A stretch of 64,000 nucleotides of DNA. Origin: Caryophanales bacterium. Lineage in GTDB: Bacteria > Bacillota > Bacilli > CAJFEE01. Shown here in pieces: positions 35,137-43,181 of the stretch (the stretch's first letter is position 1; every line of letters begins with the position of its first letter). The stretch spans positions 496,001 to 560,000 of the forward strand of contig JAQSYP010000001.1 of the NCBI GenBank assembly GCA_029256085.1, read 5' to 3'. A program made the position numbers and the translations under genes. The notes under the pieces were generated by a model. It had not been told where the DNA came from. It did no database searches and saw only the letters and a list, made by a program, of their open reading frames with translations.

Positions 35137-35412
35137 ATGTTTGAAAATAGACAAGGAATGATAGTGTACTTACATTCAACTAAAAACGCTAGAGCGTTAC
35201 GAAAATATGGAAATATACACTACGTTTCAAAAAAAATGAAATATGTTGTTCTATATTGTGCAATGGAAAATATCGATGAAATACAAGAAAAGGTTAATCA
35301 ACTACCTTTTGTTAAAGATGTAAAATTAAGCTTTAAACCATTTATAAGAACTGAATACGATAGTTCAAGTAAGGAAAAAGAAAAAGAGTACGATTATAAT
35401 TTTGGAATTTAA
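35137..35412 (+). CDS. ylbG: UPF0298 family protein YlbG
   Basis: A 91-residue small alpha/beta protein: RQGMIVYLHSTKNARALRKYGNIHYVSKKMKYVVLY is the family's diagnostic start, and FVKDVKLSFKPFI follows. The tail is Glu/Lys-rich. ATG 35137 follows AAGGGG. It ends at a strong terminator. Function unknown. Confidence 0.9.
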   Translation: MFENRQGMIVYLHSTKNARALRKYGNIHYVSKKMKYVVLYCAMENIDEIQEKVNQLPFVKDVKLSFKPFIRTEYDSSSKEKEKEYDYNFGI

Positions 35413-35444
35413 AAAGAAGGTCCGCCAATGACCTTCTTTTTTTT
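35411..35444 (+). terminator. Terminator of ylbG
   Basis: AAAAAGAAGGT pairs with ACCTTCTTTTT, with a CCGCCAATG loop and a long T-run. Confidence 0.85.
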
Positions 35445-35460
35445 GTTATAATGAAGATAG

Positions 35461-35847
35461 CTAAATACCTGGAATTATTCTGTTCATTCTAAATATGCCA
35501 GTTAAATATGCATAAAATAATTCCTTATCAACAAAATCAATCGAACTTTTAGTATCTAAAGTTATTACTGTTTTATTGTTTTTTTCAGCAAGTTCATAGA
35601 ATAAGAGTCTTCTTTTACTTTCTTTATTGTCAGTAAGTGGAACACCTTCTCGGCAAAGGTACATTGGCTGGAAATTACCAGTTACTGTTGGGGTAAGTAT
35701 GACGATAAAAGAGAGCATAGTAGTCCCGTTTATGCAGGTTTTTAGCTCAACTAAATTAGCTAACCTATCTTCATTCCTTAAACAAATTTCTATAAGCTCA
35801 TATAGATCAGAGTAGCCATTGCCTAGTTCGATAAATCTTTGAATCAT
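35461..35847 (-). CDS. Conserved small protein, DUF7147-like
   Basis: A 128-residue protein opening MIQRFIELGNGYSDLYELIEI. FQPMYLCREGVPLTDNKESKRRLLFYELAEKNNK and a C-terminal YAYLTGIFRMNRIIPG follow. I recall this pattern from an uncharacterised Bacillus family next to ylbG, sometimes mislabelled methylthioribose kinase and now called DUF7147. ATG 35847 matches the family start; an in-frame TTG at 35853 lies only 4 nt from GGAGG. No catalytic motif is visible. Confidence 0.65.
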   Translation of the reverse strand: MIQRFIELGNGYSDLYELIEICLRNEDRLANLVELKTCINGTTMLSFIVILTPTVTGNFQPMYLCREGVPLTDNKESKRRLLFYELAEKNNKTVITLDTKSSIDFVDKELFYAYLTGIFRMNRIIPGI

Positions 35848-35924
35848 GTTCAATCAACCTCCACAAATGTTACTTTAGCATGGTGAAGCCATTTTTAAAA
35901 GTAAAATACTATAAATTACACTCG

Positions 35925-36032
35925 CAGAAACTGCTCGCTTTCCGCGGGCACGGCCTCAGGCTATTTTTGCAAGTTTCACTTGCAAAATGGATTTTCGGCT
36001 CGTGCTGTTCCCGCTGGAGTCTAGCAGTTTCT
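35925..36032 (+). repeat. Dispersed palindromic element, family A copy 3
   Basis: Core as in copies 1 and 2 (AAACTGCTCG outer arm; TTTTTGCAAG/CTTGCAAAA centre). The right flank CTAGCTTCGTGTAATAAATTAA and TTCTAAGAG is almost identical to that of copy 2, so the true element may extend to about 36070. The 35848-36162 gap holds nothing else I can support. Confidence 0.85.
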
Positions 36033-36162
36033 AGCTTCGTGTAATAAATTAACCTTTCCTTCTAAGAGTATTTGGAAAACCAACTTTATTTAAATTCTAA
36101 AAAGTCTAGACTTTATTTCGATTTTTGTTATTGTTATTGTAGGAATATAAAAGGAGACACGT

Positions 36163-37575
36163 ATGAAGAAAGCATTCATTGGTTTTTTATTTTTCTTAAT
36201 AATTATTAGTTCAATTTTAATTTATATTCAATGGATAGATTTCCAAGAAAAAAAGGTCATTTCTAAATCTGTTGAAGGTGTTCGAAGTGAGGCGAGAATA
36301 AAAAGTAATAGCAACATTCTGAATATAGATCAGAGTTTCAATATTAAGGACGGGAATTCGTTTGAACTACTTATTCCAGTAGGAGCGAAAAACATAAAGT
36401 GTACTTATGAAAACAAAAAAGCTTGTAATAGCTATATTCAATCCAATAAGCTAGTTGTTAATATTTCTAAAAATAAACAATTCAAAGTAATATATAATTT
36501 ATTAGTTAGTCCAAAACAAGATGATTTAATGATTAATAAACCTTTCTTTTCTCCAACAAAGAAAACTGACATTGGGTTTAAATTTGATTTAATTGAGAAC
36601 TCAAGATTAACAGGCGAATGGATTTCAGGAGGGGAAACTGTTGCAGTTTCAAGGAAGGAAACATTAAATTTGTTTAGATTTAAATCGGATTCACTTGATT
36701 TATCACTATTTTATTCGAAAAATCGAATTCAAAAAATAAATAATCAACACAGTGTATTTTCAACAAATACAAATGAAAATGAAATACCTGAATTAATAAA
36801 TACAATTAAAAAAGTTATCCCTCAAAAAACTAAAATCAACTACTTAATAACTAATAACAAGGGTAGAAATTATTATTCAAAACATCTTGTAGTCATGGGT
36901 AACACTGATAACCCAAATATAATAATCAACAATTATTTAAGGAATTATTTATTAGATAGCTGGGAATTTGAAAATAGTAACAAAGAATACTCACTTAACG
37001 TTTTATCTGGGTTGATTTTGAATTCTAGCAATAATAACAAAGTAAAATTACTTTTAAACTCATGGAATGATTCTTTTGATGAAAAAACAAAAAGAAAAAT
37101 ATTGAAAGATTTATTTTCCAAAGATAAAAGGTTATTTACCTCAAAAATTCTAGACGCAAGTATAAGAAAGGTAACTGGTGACAAAACTAATTTTTTCGCA
37201 TTAAATGAAAAGAGTAAAGAGCTTATACCTTATTATTCATTCTATGATCAGCCGATATATATAAATAAGATAAAAATAAAACAAACAGCAATTAGTCTAG
37301 ATAAAAATGTTACGGTGCCAGTAAATGTTATTGAAAATTTTGGTTTTATTGTTAAAGAAGTAAATGGTAAGCTTTTAATAACCTCTAAGGAAAATAAGTG
37401 GGAATTTACAGGAACGAAGAAAATCTTTATTTTTAATAATGAGTATTATGAGGCAGAAGAAATACCAGTTGTTAAAATAAATGATGAATTTTATATCTCT
37501 GATATTTGGATAGACAAACTATTTAAGATAAAGATCACCCTAAAGAAGGATATGATTATAATAAATAAGCAATAA
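36163..37575 (+). CDS. Exported protein with C-terminal stalk-like (copper amine oxidase N-like) domain
   Basis: A 470-residue protein with a single N-terminal hydrophobic helix (about 5-24), which acts as anchor or signal. The bulk is Asn/Lys-rich and unrecognised (about 40-370), and includes a NYLRNYLLDSWEF segment that may be part of a peptidase-like helical region. The last 90 residues look like the stalk domain common in Gram-positive surface proteins: VTVPVNVIENFGFIVKEV, GKLLITSKEN, ISDIWIDKLFKIKI. No catalytic site seen. ATG 36163 follows AAAGGAG. Located between ylbG and rsmD. Confidence 0.5.
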   Translation: MKKAFIGFLFFLIIISSILIYIQWIDFQEKKVISKSVEGVRSEARIKSNSNILNIDQSFNIKDGNSFELLIPVGAKNIKCTYENKKACNSYIQSNKLVVNISKNKQFKVIYNLLVSPKQDDLMINKPFFSPTKKTDIGFKFDLIENSRLTGEWISGGETVAVSRKETLNLFRFKSDSLDLSLFYSKNRIQKINNQHSVFSTNTNENEIPELINTIKKVIPQKTKINYLITNNKGRNYYSKHLVVMGNTDNPNIIINNYLRNYLLDSWEFENSNKEYSLNVLSGLILNSSNNNKVKLLLNSWNDSFDEKTKRKILKDLFSKDKRLFTSKILDASIRKVTGDKTNFFALNEKSKELIPYYSFYDQPIYINKIKIKQTAISLDKNVTVPVNVIENFGFIVKEVNGKLLITSKENKWEFTGTKKIFIFNNEYYEAEEIPVVKINDEFYISDIWIDKLFKIKITLKKDMIIINKQ

Positions 37576-37580
37576 AAAAA

Positions 37581-37599
37581 ACCCTGCCAATTGCAGGGT
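37581..37599 (+). terminator. Hairpin after the stalk-domain gene
   Basis: ACCCTGC-CAATT-GCAGGGT, followed by CCTTCTATTTC. The tail is poor in T, so it is a weak terminator; an A-run precedes it. Confidence 0.5.
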
Positions 37600-37619
37600 C
37601 CTTCTATTTCTAGAAACTA

Positions 37620-37725
37620 GAAAGAAGGTAAAGGGAGAGGAGAAACCGGAGGAAGAACTTATGGGGAAACGTAAGTCTTCTCCGCGGTTGGCACAACATC
37701 ACTAGAGATGTTGCCGTATTAGTTT
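37620..37725 (+). ncRNA. ylbH leader RNA upstream of rsmD
   Basis: A structured GC-richer island 85 nt before rsmD (ylbH). The main hairpin pairs CCGGAGGAAGAACTTA with TAAGTCTTCTCCGCGG around GGGGAAAC. A second stem, GGCACAACATC with GATGTTGCCG, follows. A purine-rich GGAGAGGAG precedes them. A conserved ylbH leader motif is catalogued in Bacillus upstream of the same gene (Rfam). The match is by location and two-stem layout; ligand or mechanism is not known to me. Confidence 0.6.
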
Positions 37726-37810
37726 TATCCAAATTCTATTAAATTTATACATTATGATTAAACGTTCTTAATTGTGTAAAATAGTTAAAGAAGTGTGAGG
37801 TGAACTTTTT

Positions 37811-38377
37811 ATGAGGGTTGTTTCTGGAAAGAATAAAGGAATGCCTTTAAAAGCTGTTCCTGGTTCAAATACAAGACCAACAACTGATAAGGTAAAGGAG
37901 TCTATTTTTAATATGATAGGCCCATATTTTGATGGTGGAATAGGATTGGATCTTTTTGCTGGTAGTGGTGGACTTGGAATTGAAGCATTAAGTAGAGGAT
38001 TAGATAAAGTAATCTTTGTAGATAAAGATTTTAAGGCTATACAGACAATAAAAGAAAATTTAGAAGCGTGTCGACTAAATGAGAATTCTAGATCGGAAGT
38101 CTATCGAAATGATTACATAAGAGCATTAAAAGCCTTAACTAAACGTGAAATAAAGTTCGATTATATTTTTTTAGATCCACCTTATAGACATGAAATTATA
38201 GAATCGATATTGAGCTACATATCAGACAATAAACTTTTCTCAGATAATGGGATAGTTTTAGCTGAGTTTGATTCCGAAAAAAATATAGCAAGTGATGTTG
38301 GCGTGTATTCCGAATTAAAAAGTGAAAAATATGGATCATGTGGAATAAAAATATATAAGGTGAAAAATTACAACTAG
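37811..38377 (+). CDS. rsmD: 16S rRNA (guanine966-N2)-methyltransferase RsmD
   Basis: A 188-residue SAM-dependent methyltransferase. RVVSGKNKGMPLKAVPGSNTRPTTDKVKESIFNMI is the rRNA-binding N-terminus; GLDLFAGSGGLGIEALSRG binds SAM (motif I); DYIFLDPPYRHEII has the catalytic DPPY. It methylates G966 of 16S rRNA (E. coli numbering). This is ylbH of B. subtilis. ATG 37811 follows GTGAGGTG. Sixteen nt before coaD. Confidence 0.95.
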   Translation: MRVVSGKNKGMPLKAVPGSNTRPTTDKVKESIFNMIGPYFDGGIGLDLFAGSGGLGIEALSRGLDKVIFVDKDFKAIQTIKENLEACRLNENSRSEVYRNDYIRALKALTKREIKFDYIFLDPPYRHEIIESILSYISDNKLFSDNGIVLAEFDSEKNIASDVGVYSELKSEKYGSCGIKIYKVKNYN

Positions 38378-38392
38378 AAAGGGGATAAATAA

Positions 38393-38872
<480 letters not shown>

Positions 38873-38878
38873 TTTTTT

Positions 38879-38910
38879 AGCGGCAATTTCATCTGTGAAA
38901 TGCCGCTTTA
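38879..38910. terminator. Shared hairpin between coaD and ylbJ
   Basis: AGCGGCATTTCA/TGAAATGCCGCT with a TCTG loop and one bulged base. The ylbJ stop codon lies in the hairpin. T-tracts flank it on both strands, so it can serve both convergent genes. Confidence 0.7.
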
Positions 38911-40085
38911 ATATTTTTAGTTATAAAGTTATAACAATAATAAAACAAAATGAAGAAAGTAATCATTGCACCTAGCTTTAAGTAGTCAAAGCTACTACTT
39001 TGTGTATTATCATTTAATAATGGAAAATAAACTAACTGAACGTCATATGCCAAATAGTTAACAATTGCTTTTTTCCAAAAAATTAAAACTAATATTATAG
39101 AATAAAGTGCTTGTAGAATTCGGGCATATAAGAATGGTTTATACGAAAGTCCGGCTGGATTTAAAATGCTTGCAATTTGCGAATGAACAGAAAACCCGTT
39201 AAATCCAAGTAGCATAGATGCAATGCAAATCTTAGCAAAGATACTTAATGTTTTAGATATTGAAATTGCTTTTACACCGATTGTAACTTCAAGTAGACCA
39301 GTTGACATGTCTTGAATAATCGCTGGAGAAATATTTAAAAGTTTCTCAAATACAATAGCCACATAATTAACAATACCTGACGAATTTAATAAAGTATTTA
39401 AAACAGCAAATAAAACAAGAAATCCACAAATGCTAAGTAAAATCTCAATAGAATTAGTAACACTTTCACCCATTTGAGTGCCAAATGGTTTTTTATTTGT
39501 TTTAGCAGTATTAAAAAATAATTCCGAGATTTTTATTTTTTTACTTCTACTTGCCAGGTTTCTTTCTTTTATTTTTTTACTAAATATTCCTAAAGTAATT
39601 CCAACTAAAGCATTTGATACATAATGAATAATCATTAGCAATATACCTATTTTATAGCTACTAAACATTCCAACTCCCACTGCACCTAGAATAAATAGGG
39701 GACTAGAAAAATTACAAAAAGCTGCTATTCTTTCAGCTTCATCTTTAGTAATTTCTCCATTTTCATAAAGCTTAACTGCCATCTTTGCGCCAGATGGAAA
39801 CCCTGCTGCTATTGCCAAGAAAAATACAACTCCTCCAACACCATTAACATTAAAAAGTCGTTTGGCTAGAGGTTCTAAAAAATAACCAAGGAAATTTATA
39901 ATACCATAAGAGATTAATAAATCGGTGATTATAAAAAATGGTAATAAAGATGGGAAAACGACTTCAGCCCATAACTTAAAACCTACTTTTGCAGATTCTA
40001 AACTTTCAGATGTGTAATATATCATAGCTATCGCAATACAAATTAATATTAATGCCCGAAAAACATAGTAAAATTTTATTTTCAT
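38889..40085 (-). CDS. ylbJ: Sporulation integral membrane protein YlbJ
   Basis: A 398-residue polytopic membrane protein (about eight to ten helices) of the nucleoside-recognition/gate fold. Visible segments: VVFPSLLPFFIITDLLISYG near the N-terminus, AAGFPSGAKMAVKLYENGEITKDEAERIAAFCNFSSPLFILG, and a later GFNGFSVHSQIASIL. The FPSGAK and CNFSSPLF motifs are typical. B. subtilis YlbJ is made under SigE in the mother cell and is needed for spore heat resistance. Transcribed opposite to its neighbours. ATG 40085 follows GAGG. Confidence 0.9.
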   Translation of the reverse strand: MKIKFYYVFRALILICIAIAMIYYTSESLESAKVGFKLWAEVVFPSLLPFFIITDLLISYGIINFLGYFLEPLAKRLFNVNGVGGVVFFLAIAAGFPSGAKMAVKLYENGEITKDEAERIAAFCNFSSPLFILGAVGVGMFSSYKIGILLMIIHYVSNALVGITLGIFSKKIKERNLASRSKKIKISELFFNTAKTNKKPFGTQMGESVTNSIEILLSICGFLVLFAVLNTLLNSSGIVNYVAIVFEKLLNISPAIIQDMSTGLLEVTIGVKAISISKTLSIFAKICIASMLLGFNGFSVHSQIASILNPAGLSYKPFLYARILQALYSIILVLIFWKKAIVNYLAYDVQLVYFPLLNDNTQSSSFDYLKLGAMITFFILFYYCYNFITKNIKAAFHR

Positions 40086-40176
40086 TTTTCAAACCTCATA
40101 AAAATTTATTTTAATTCATGTATACGTAATGAGATTAAATTTAAGACAAGTTTATTAAGAATATCGGGGTGATTTA

Positions 40177-41847
40177 ATGCAAAAAAAGAGTCAATGGTGG
40201 AAAGAAGCAATAGTGTATCAGATATATATACAAAGTTTCCAAGACTCTAATAATGATGGTATAGGGGACATTAAAGGCATACAGTTTCGGTTAGATTATT
40301 TAAAGGATTTAGGAATTAATACAATATGGATCTGTCCATTTTACAAGTCACCGATGCACGACAACGGTTACGATATAAGTGATTATCAGGATATTAATGA
40401 ACTATTTGGATCCATGGTTGATTTTGATGAATTACTAAAAGAAGCTCATTTAAGGGGTATAAAGGTTATAGTTGATTTAGTAATTAATCATACTAGTAAT
40501 GAACATCCATGGTTTATCGAGTCTAGGAAAGAAAACAATAGTCCAAAAAGAGACTGGTATATATGGAGAAAAGGGGACAAAAATAACAAACCAAATAACT
40601 GGGAGAGTATTTTCGGAGGAAGTGTATGGAAATATGACCATAATACTGATGAATATTATTTACATATCTTTTCTAGTAAACAACCAGATTTAAATTGGGA
40701 GAATAAAGATGTTCGAAACGCTTTATACGAAATTATAAATTGGTGGATTGATAAAGGTGTTGACGGATTTAGGATTGATGCAATTTCCCATATTAAGAAG
40801 GTAGAAGGATTACCAAACTTACCTAATCCAAATAATTTTAAATACGTACCATCATATAAAATGCATATGAATGTAAGTGGAATAGATAAGTTTCTTTTAG
40901 AGTTAAAAGCAAATATTAATAAACATCCTAACATCATGACTGTTGGTGAAGCAAATGGGGTTACAGTTAAAGATGCAGTTACCTGGGTACATGATGATGA
41001 TGGTTATATGAACATGATATTTCAATTCGAACAATATGAAATAAAGCCTAAGGATAGTAATGAATGGATGGATGTTGTTGGCTTTAAAAAGATTTTAACT
41101 AAATGGCAGAATGCTTTTGAAAATAACGGGTGGAATGCTTTATACATAGAGAATCATGATAAGCCAAGAAGTATATCCCTTTGGGGTGTAGATGATGTAA
41201 AGTTTCACCAGAAGTGTGGTAAAGCATTTGCACTAATGTATTTCATGATGAAAGGTACCCCATTTATATATCAGGGACAAGAAATCGGAATGACTAATGT
41301 AAGGTTTGATAATATTAACGATTATAAGGATGTTGCGGCATTAAATTTATATAAATTTAAATTACAAGAGGGGAATACAAAAGAGAGTATCTTGAGAGAA
41401 ATCTGGGATAATGGGAGAGATAATGCTAGGACACCAATGCAATGGAGCACAGAGCCAAATGCTGGATTTACTAAAGGTATTCCTTGGTTAAAAGTTAACC
41501 CAAACTACAAATTTATTAATGTTGAAGATCAACTGCAAGATAAAGACTCGATACTAAATTTTTACAAAAAGTTAATTAAAATTAGAAAAAGTGATGATTT
41601 ATTTATACATGGTAGTTTTAAATTACTCGCAAAGAATCATAAGCAGGTTTTTGCTTATTCTAGAAAACTTGGAAATAAAAAGGCTTATATAATAGTAAAT
41701 ATGACAAAGGATGTTGCGATTTACTATGTTAAAGGGAAGGAAATATTAGGTTCAGATATTATATTATCAAACTATGACAATTTAATAATTGCAAACTCTA
41801 ATAAAATAAAATTAAGACCTTTTGAGGCAATGCTCTTAAAAAACTAA
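40177..41847 (+). CDS. GH13 alpha-glucosidase (oligo-1,6-glucosidase type)
   Basis: A 556-residue GH13 enzyme. QWWKEAIVYQIYIQSFQDSN starts the barrel; YDISDYQDI, VVDLVINHTS-like VIVDLVINHTS, nucleophile Asp in DGFRIDAI, acid/base Glu in TVGEANG, and the transition-state Asp in ENHDKPRS are all present. The insertion pattern fits the oligo-1,6-glucosidase/sucrase-isomaltase group; trehalose-6-phosphate hydrolase is less likely because no trehalose PTS gene or regulator is adjacent. Cytosolic, with no signal peptide. Stands alone with its own terminator. Confidence 0.92.
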   Translation: MQKKSQWWKEAIVYQIYIQSFQDSNNDGIGDIKGIQFRLDYLKDLGINTIWICPFYKSPMHDNGYDISDYQDINELFGSMVDFDELLKEAHLRGIKVIVDLVINHTSNEHPWFIESRKENNSPKRDWYIWRKGDKNNKPNNWESIFGGSVWKYDHNTDEYYLHIFSSKQPDLNWENKDVRNALYEIINWWIDKGVDGFRIDAISHIKKVEGLPNLPNPNNFKYVPSYKMHMNVSGIDKFLLELKANINKHPNIMTVGEANGVTVKDAVTWVHDDDGYMNMIFQFEQYEIKPKDSNEWMDVVGFKKILTKWQNAFENNGWNALYIENHDKPRSISLWGVDDVKFHQKCGKAFALMYFMMKGTPFIYQGQEIGMTNVRFDNINDYKDVAALNLYKFKLQEGNTKESILREIWDNGRDNARTPMQWSTEPNAGFTKGIPWLKVNPNYKFINVEDQLQDKDSILNFYKKLIKIRKSDDLFIHGSFKLLAKNHKQVFAYSRKLGNKKAYIIVNMTKDVAIYYVKGKEILGSDIILSNYDNLIIANSNKIKLRPFEAMLLKN

Positions 41848-41849
41848 AT

Positions 41850-41880
41850 AAAACTACTGCTTAGCTAAGCAGTAGTTTTA
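41850..41880. terminator. Terminator after the alpha-glucosidase gene
   Basis: AAAACTACTGCTTAG/CTAAGCAGTAGTTTT, a perfect 15-bp stem, T-rich on both sides; it can serve the convergent hemerythrin gene too. Confidence 0.85.
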
Positions 41881-41883
41881 ATA

Positions 41884-42273
41884 TTATGGATTAATTAGTT
41901 TGTCTCTTTGTAAAATGTGATCACTTATCCATGAAACAACAAAATCCAATATAGAAAGTATGTATTTATCTTGATCCTCATCAATTTCTAAAAAGTTTAA
42001 ACTGTTAACTCTTTCTATGAAATCATCATGTTCAACCTTATGTGATAGGAACTTTTTGTAGCCAATACTTTTCATATATTCTTCTTCTGATCTAAAATGG
42101 AAAATTGTATATTCCTTTAGTTCATCAATAATTTTTACAATTTCATCGTACTTATCATGTACATAATCATCTTTTAACAGATCATATGCTTTCCCAGTTA
42201 GATCAAATAATACTTTGTGTTGTTCGTCAATGCTTTCTACCCCTACTAAAAAGTCATCTTTCCATTTAATCAA
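41884..42273 (-). CDS. Bacteriohemerythrin
   Basis: A 129-residue four-helix di-iron protein. Ligands are visible in the usual order: SIDEQHKVLFD (His, with the downstream acidic), HFRSEEEYM (His and Glu), HKVEHDDF (two His) and SDHILQRD (His and Asp). It binds oxygen or NO reversibly. I chose TTG 42273, five nt after GGAGGGG, because the family starts LIKWKDDFLVG; an upstream ATG at 42303 lacks a site. Its role (oxygen or NO buffering) is inferred; nitrite reductase lies 14 kb away in the same island. Confidence 0.9.
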   Translation of the reverse strand: MIKWKDDFLVGVESIDEQHKVLFDLTGKAYDLLKDDYVHDKYDEIVKIIDELKEYTIFHFRSEEEYMKSIGYKKFLSHKVEHDDFIERVNSLNFLEIDEDQDKYILSILDFVVSWISDHILQRDKLINP

Positions 42274-42391
42274 ATTAACCCCTCCAAAACATTTGAAATT
42301 CACATTAATAATATCATATAGATTAGTATTAATATAGACTAATAGTTGTTATAATTAATTATATTTTTTGAAAACATAAAGGTGTGAAAAA

Positions 42392-43129
42392 ATGTTAGGT
42401 ATACTTCTTTATTTTAGTGGTACAGGTAATACTAAATTGATAGCGGATAATTTTCTAAAAGTCTATAATCAAAAAAATATTACATTAGATATTTTGTCTA
42501 TTGAAGCAGCTACAGAAATTGATAACTCAAAATATAATTTTATAATAATAGGTTTTCCTAACCATTTCGGAAGCACTCCTAAATTTTTTGTTGATTATTT
42601 AATTAGTAGGATTCCTCCAACCAAGGTGACAATTCCTGTAGGGTTATTTTGTACAGAAGCAATCCCCGATTCAACATCATTTGTTGAAGTTGAAGACATT
42701 ATGTCAGGTAAGAATTATAACATAATTACTAAAGAACATTTTCATATGCCGAATAATTTGAGAATAGAGGAGATAAGCAATATTACTAATGAAGAAGTTG
42801 ATGAAGAAAAAATATTTTCAAAAATTCAACTTTTTGTTGAAGCTTTTTCATTCAATAAATGTAATAGTGAAAATTTTAACGTCATTGGACATTCATTTTC
42901 AGTTGTTCAAGATAATTTGTTAGTAGATAAGAATCTGTGTATTAAATGTAGGTTCTGTTTAAGAAACTGTCCATTTGATAATATAAAATTTGAAGATCAA
43001 CAAATTAAGATTCTTGAAAACTGTGAGAATTGTATGAGGTGCGTCAATATCTGTCCTAAAAATGCCATTAATTATAGTAATTCGAAAATTAACCAATATA
43101 AAGATAATATAGGGCTTGTTTTTAAATAA
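42392..43129 (+). CDS. EFR1-type flavodoxin-ferredoxin fusion protein
   Basis: A 245-residue electron-transfer protein. The N-terminal flavodoxin-like half begins LLYFSGTGNTKLIADNF (FMN phosphate loop) and has GFPNHFGSTPKFFVDYL. The C-terminal half has two [4Fe-4S] ferredoxin motifs: C183, C186, C189, C193 and C211, C214, C217, C221. EFR1-family proteins of this build are redox partners in anaerobes; partner unknown here. ATG 42392 follows AAAGGTGTG. A possible -10 (TATAAT, 42350-42355) lies upstream. Confidence 0.88.
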   Translation: MLGILLYFSGTGNTKLIADNFLKVYNQKNITLDILSIEAATEIDNSKYNFIIIGFPNHFGSTPKFFVDYLISRIPPTKVTIPVGLFCTEAIPDSTSFVEVEDIMSGKNYNIITKEHFHMPNNLRIEEISNITNEEVDEEKIFSKIQLFVEAFSFNKCNSENFNVIGHSFSVVQDNLLVDKNLCIKCRFCLRNCPFDNIKFEDQQIKILENCENCMRCVNICPKNAINYSNSKINQYKDNIGLVFK

Positions 43130-43133
43130 ATTT

Positions 43134-43174
43134 AAAGCTGACTCGTGGTCTAGTTAGACACGTGAGTCAGCTTT
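43134..43174. terminator. Terminator between the EFR1-like gene and the pilX-like gene
   Basis: AAAGCTGACTCGTG pairs with CACGTGAGTCAGCTTT; long stem with T-rich ends on both strands, serving both convergent genes. Confidence 0.85.
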
Positions 43175-43181
43175 AATTATT

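Noticed and set aside
35461-35853. Methylthioribose kinase label for the small minus-strand gene
   Set aside because: At about 128 residues it is far too short for a kinase and has no ATP-binding or catalytic motif.
1194-36032. Repeats of family A considered as parts of a CRISPR array
   Set aside because: Copies are kilobases apart, palindromic throughout, lack regular spacers, and no cas gene is present.
40177-41847. Alpha-glucosidase as trehalose-6-phosphate hydrolase TreA
   Set aside because: No trehalose PTS or regulator adjacent, and the VGEANG region fits the oligo-1,6 group better; not fully excluded.
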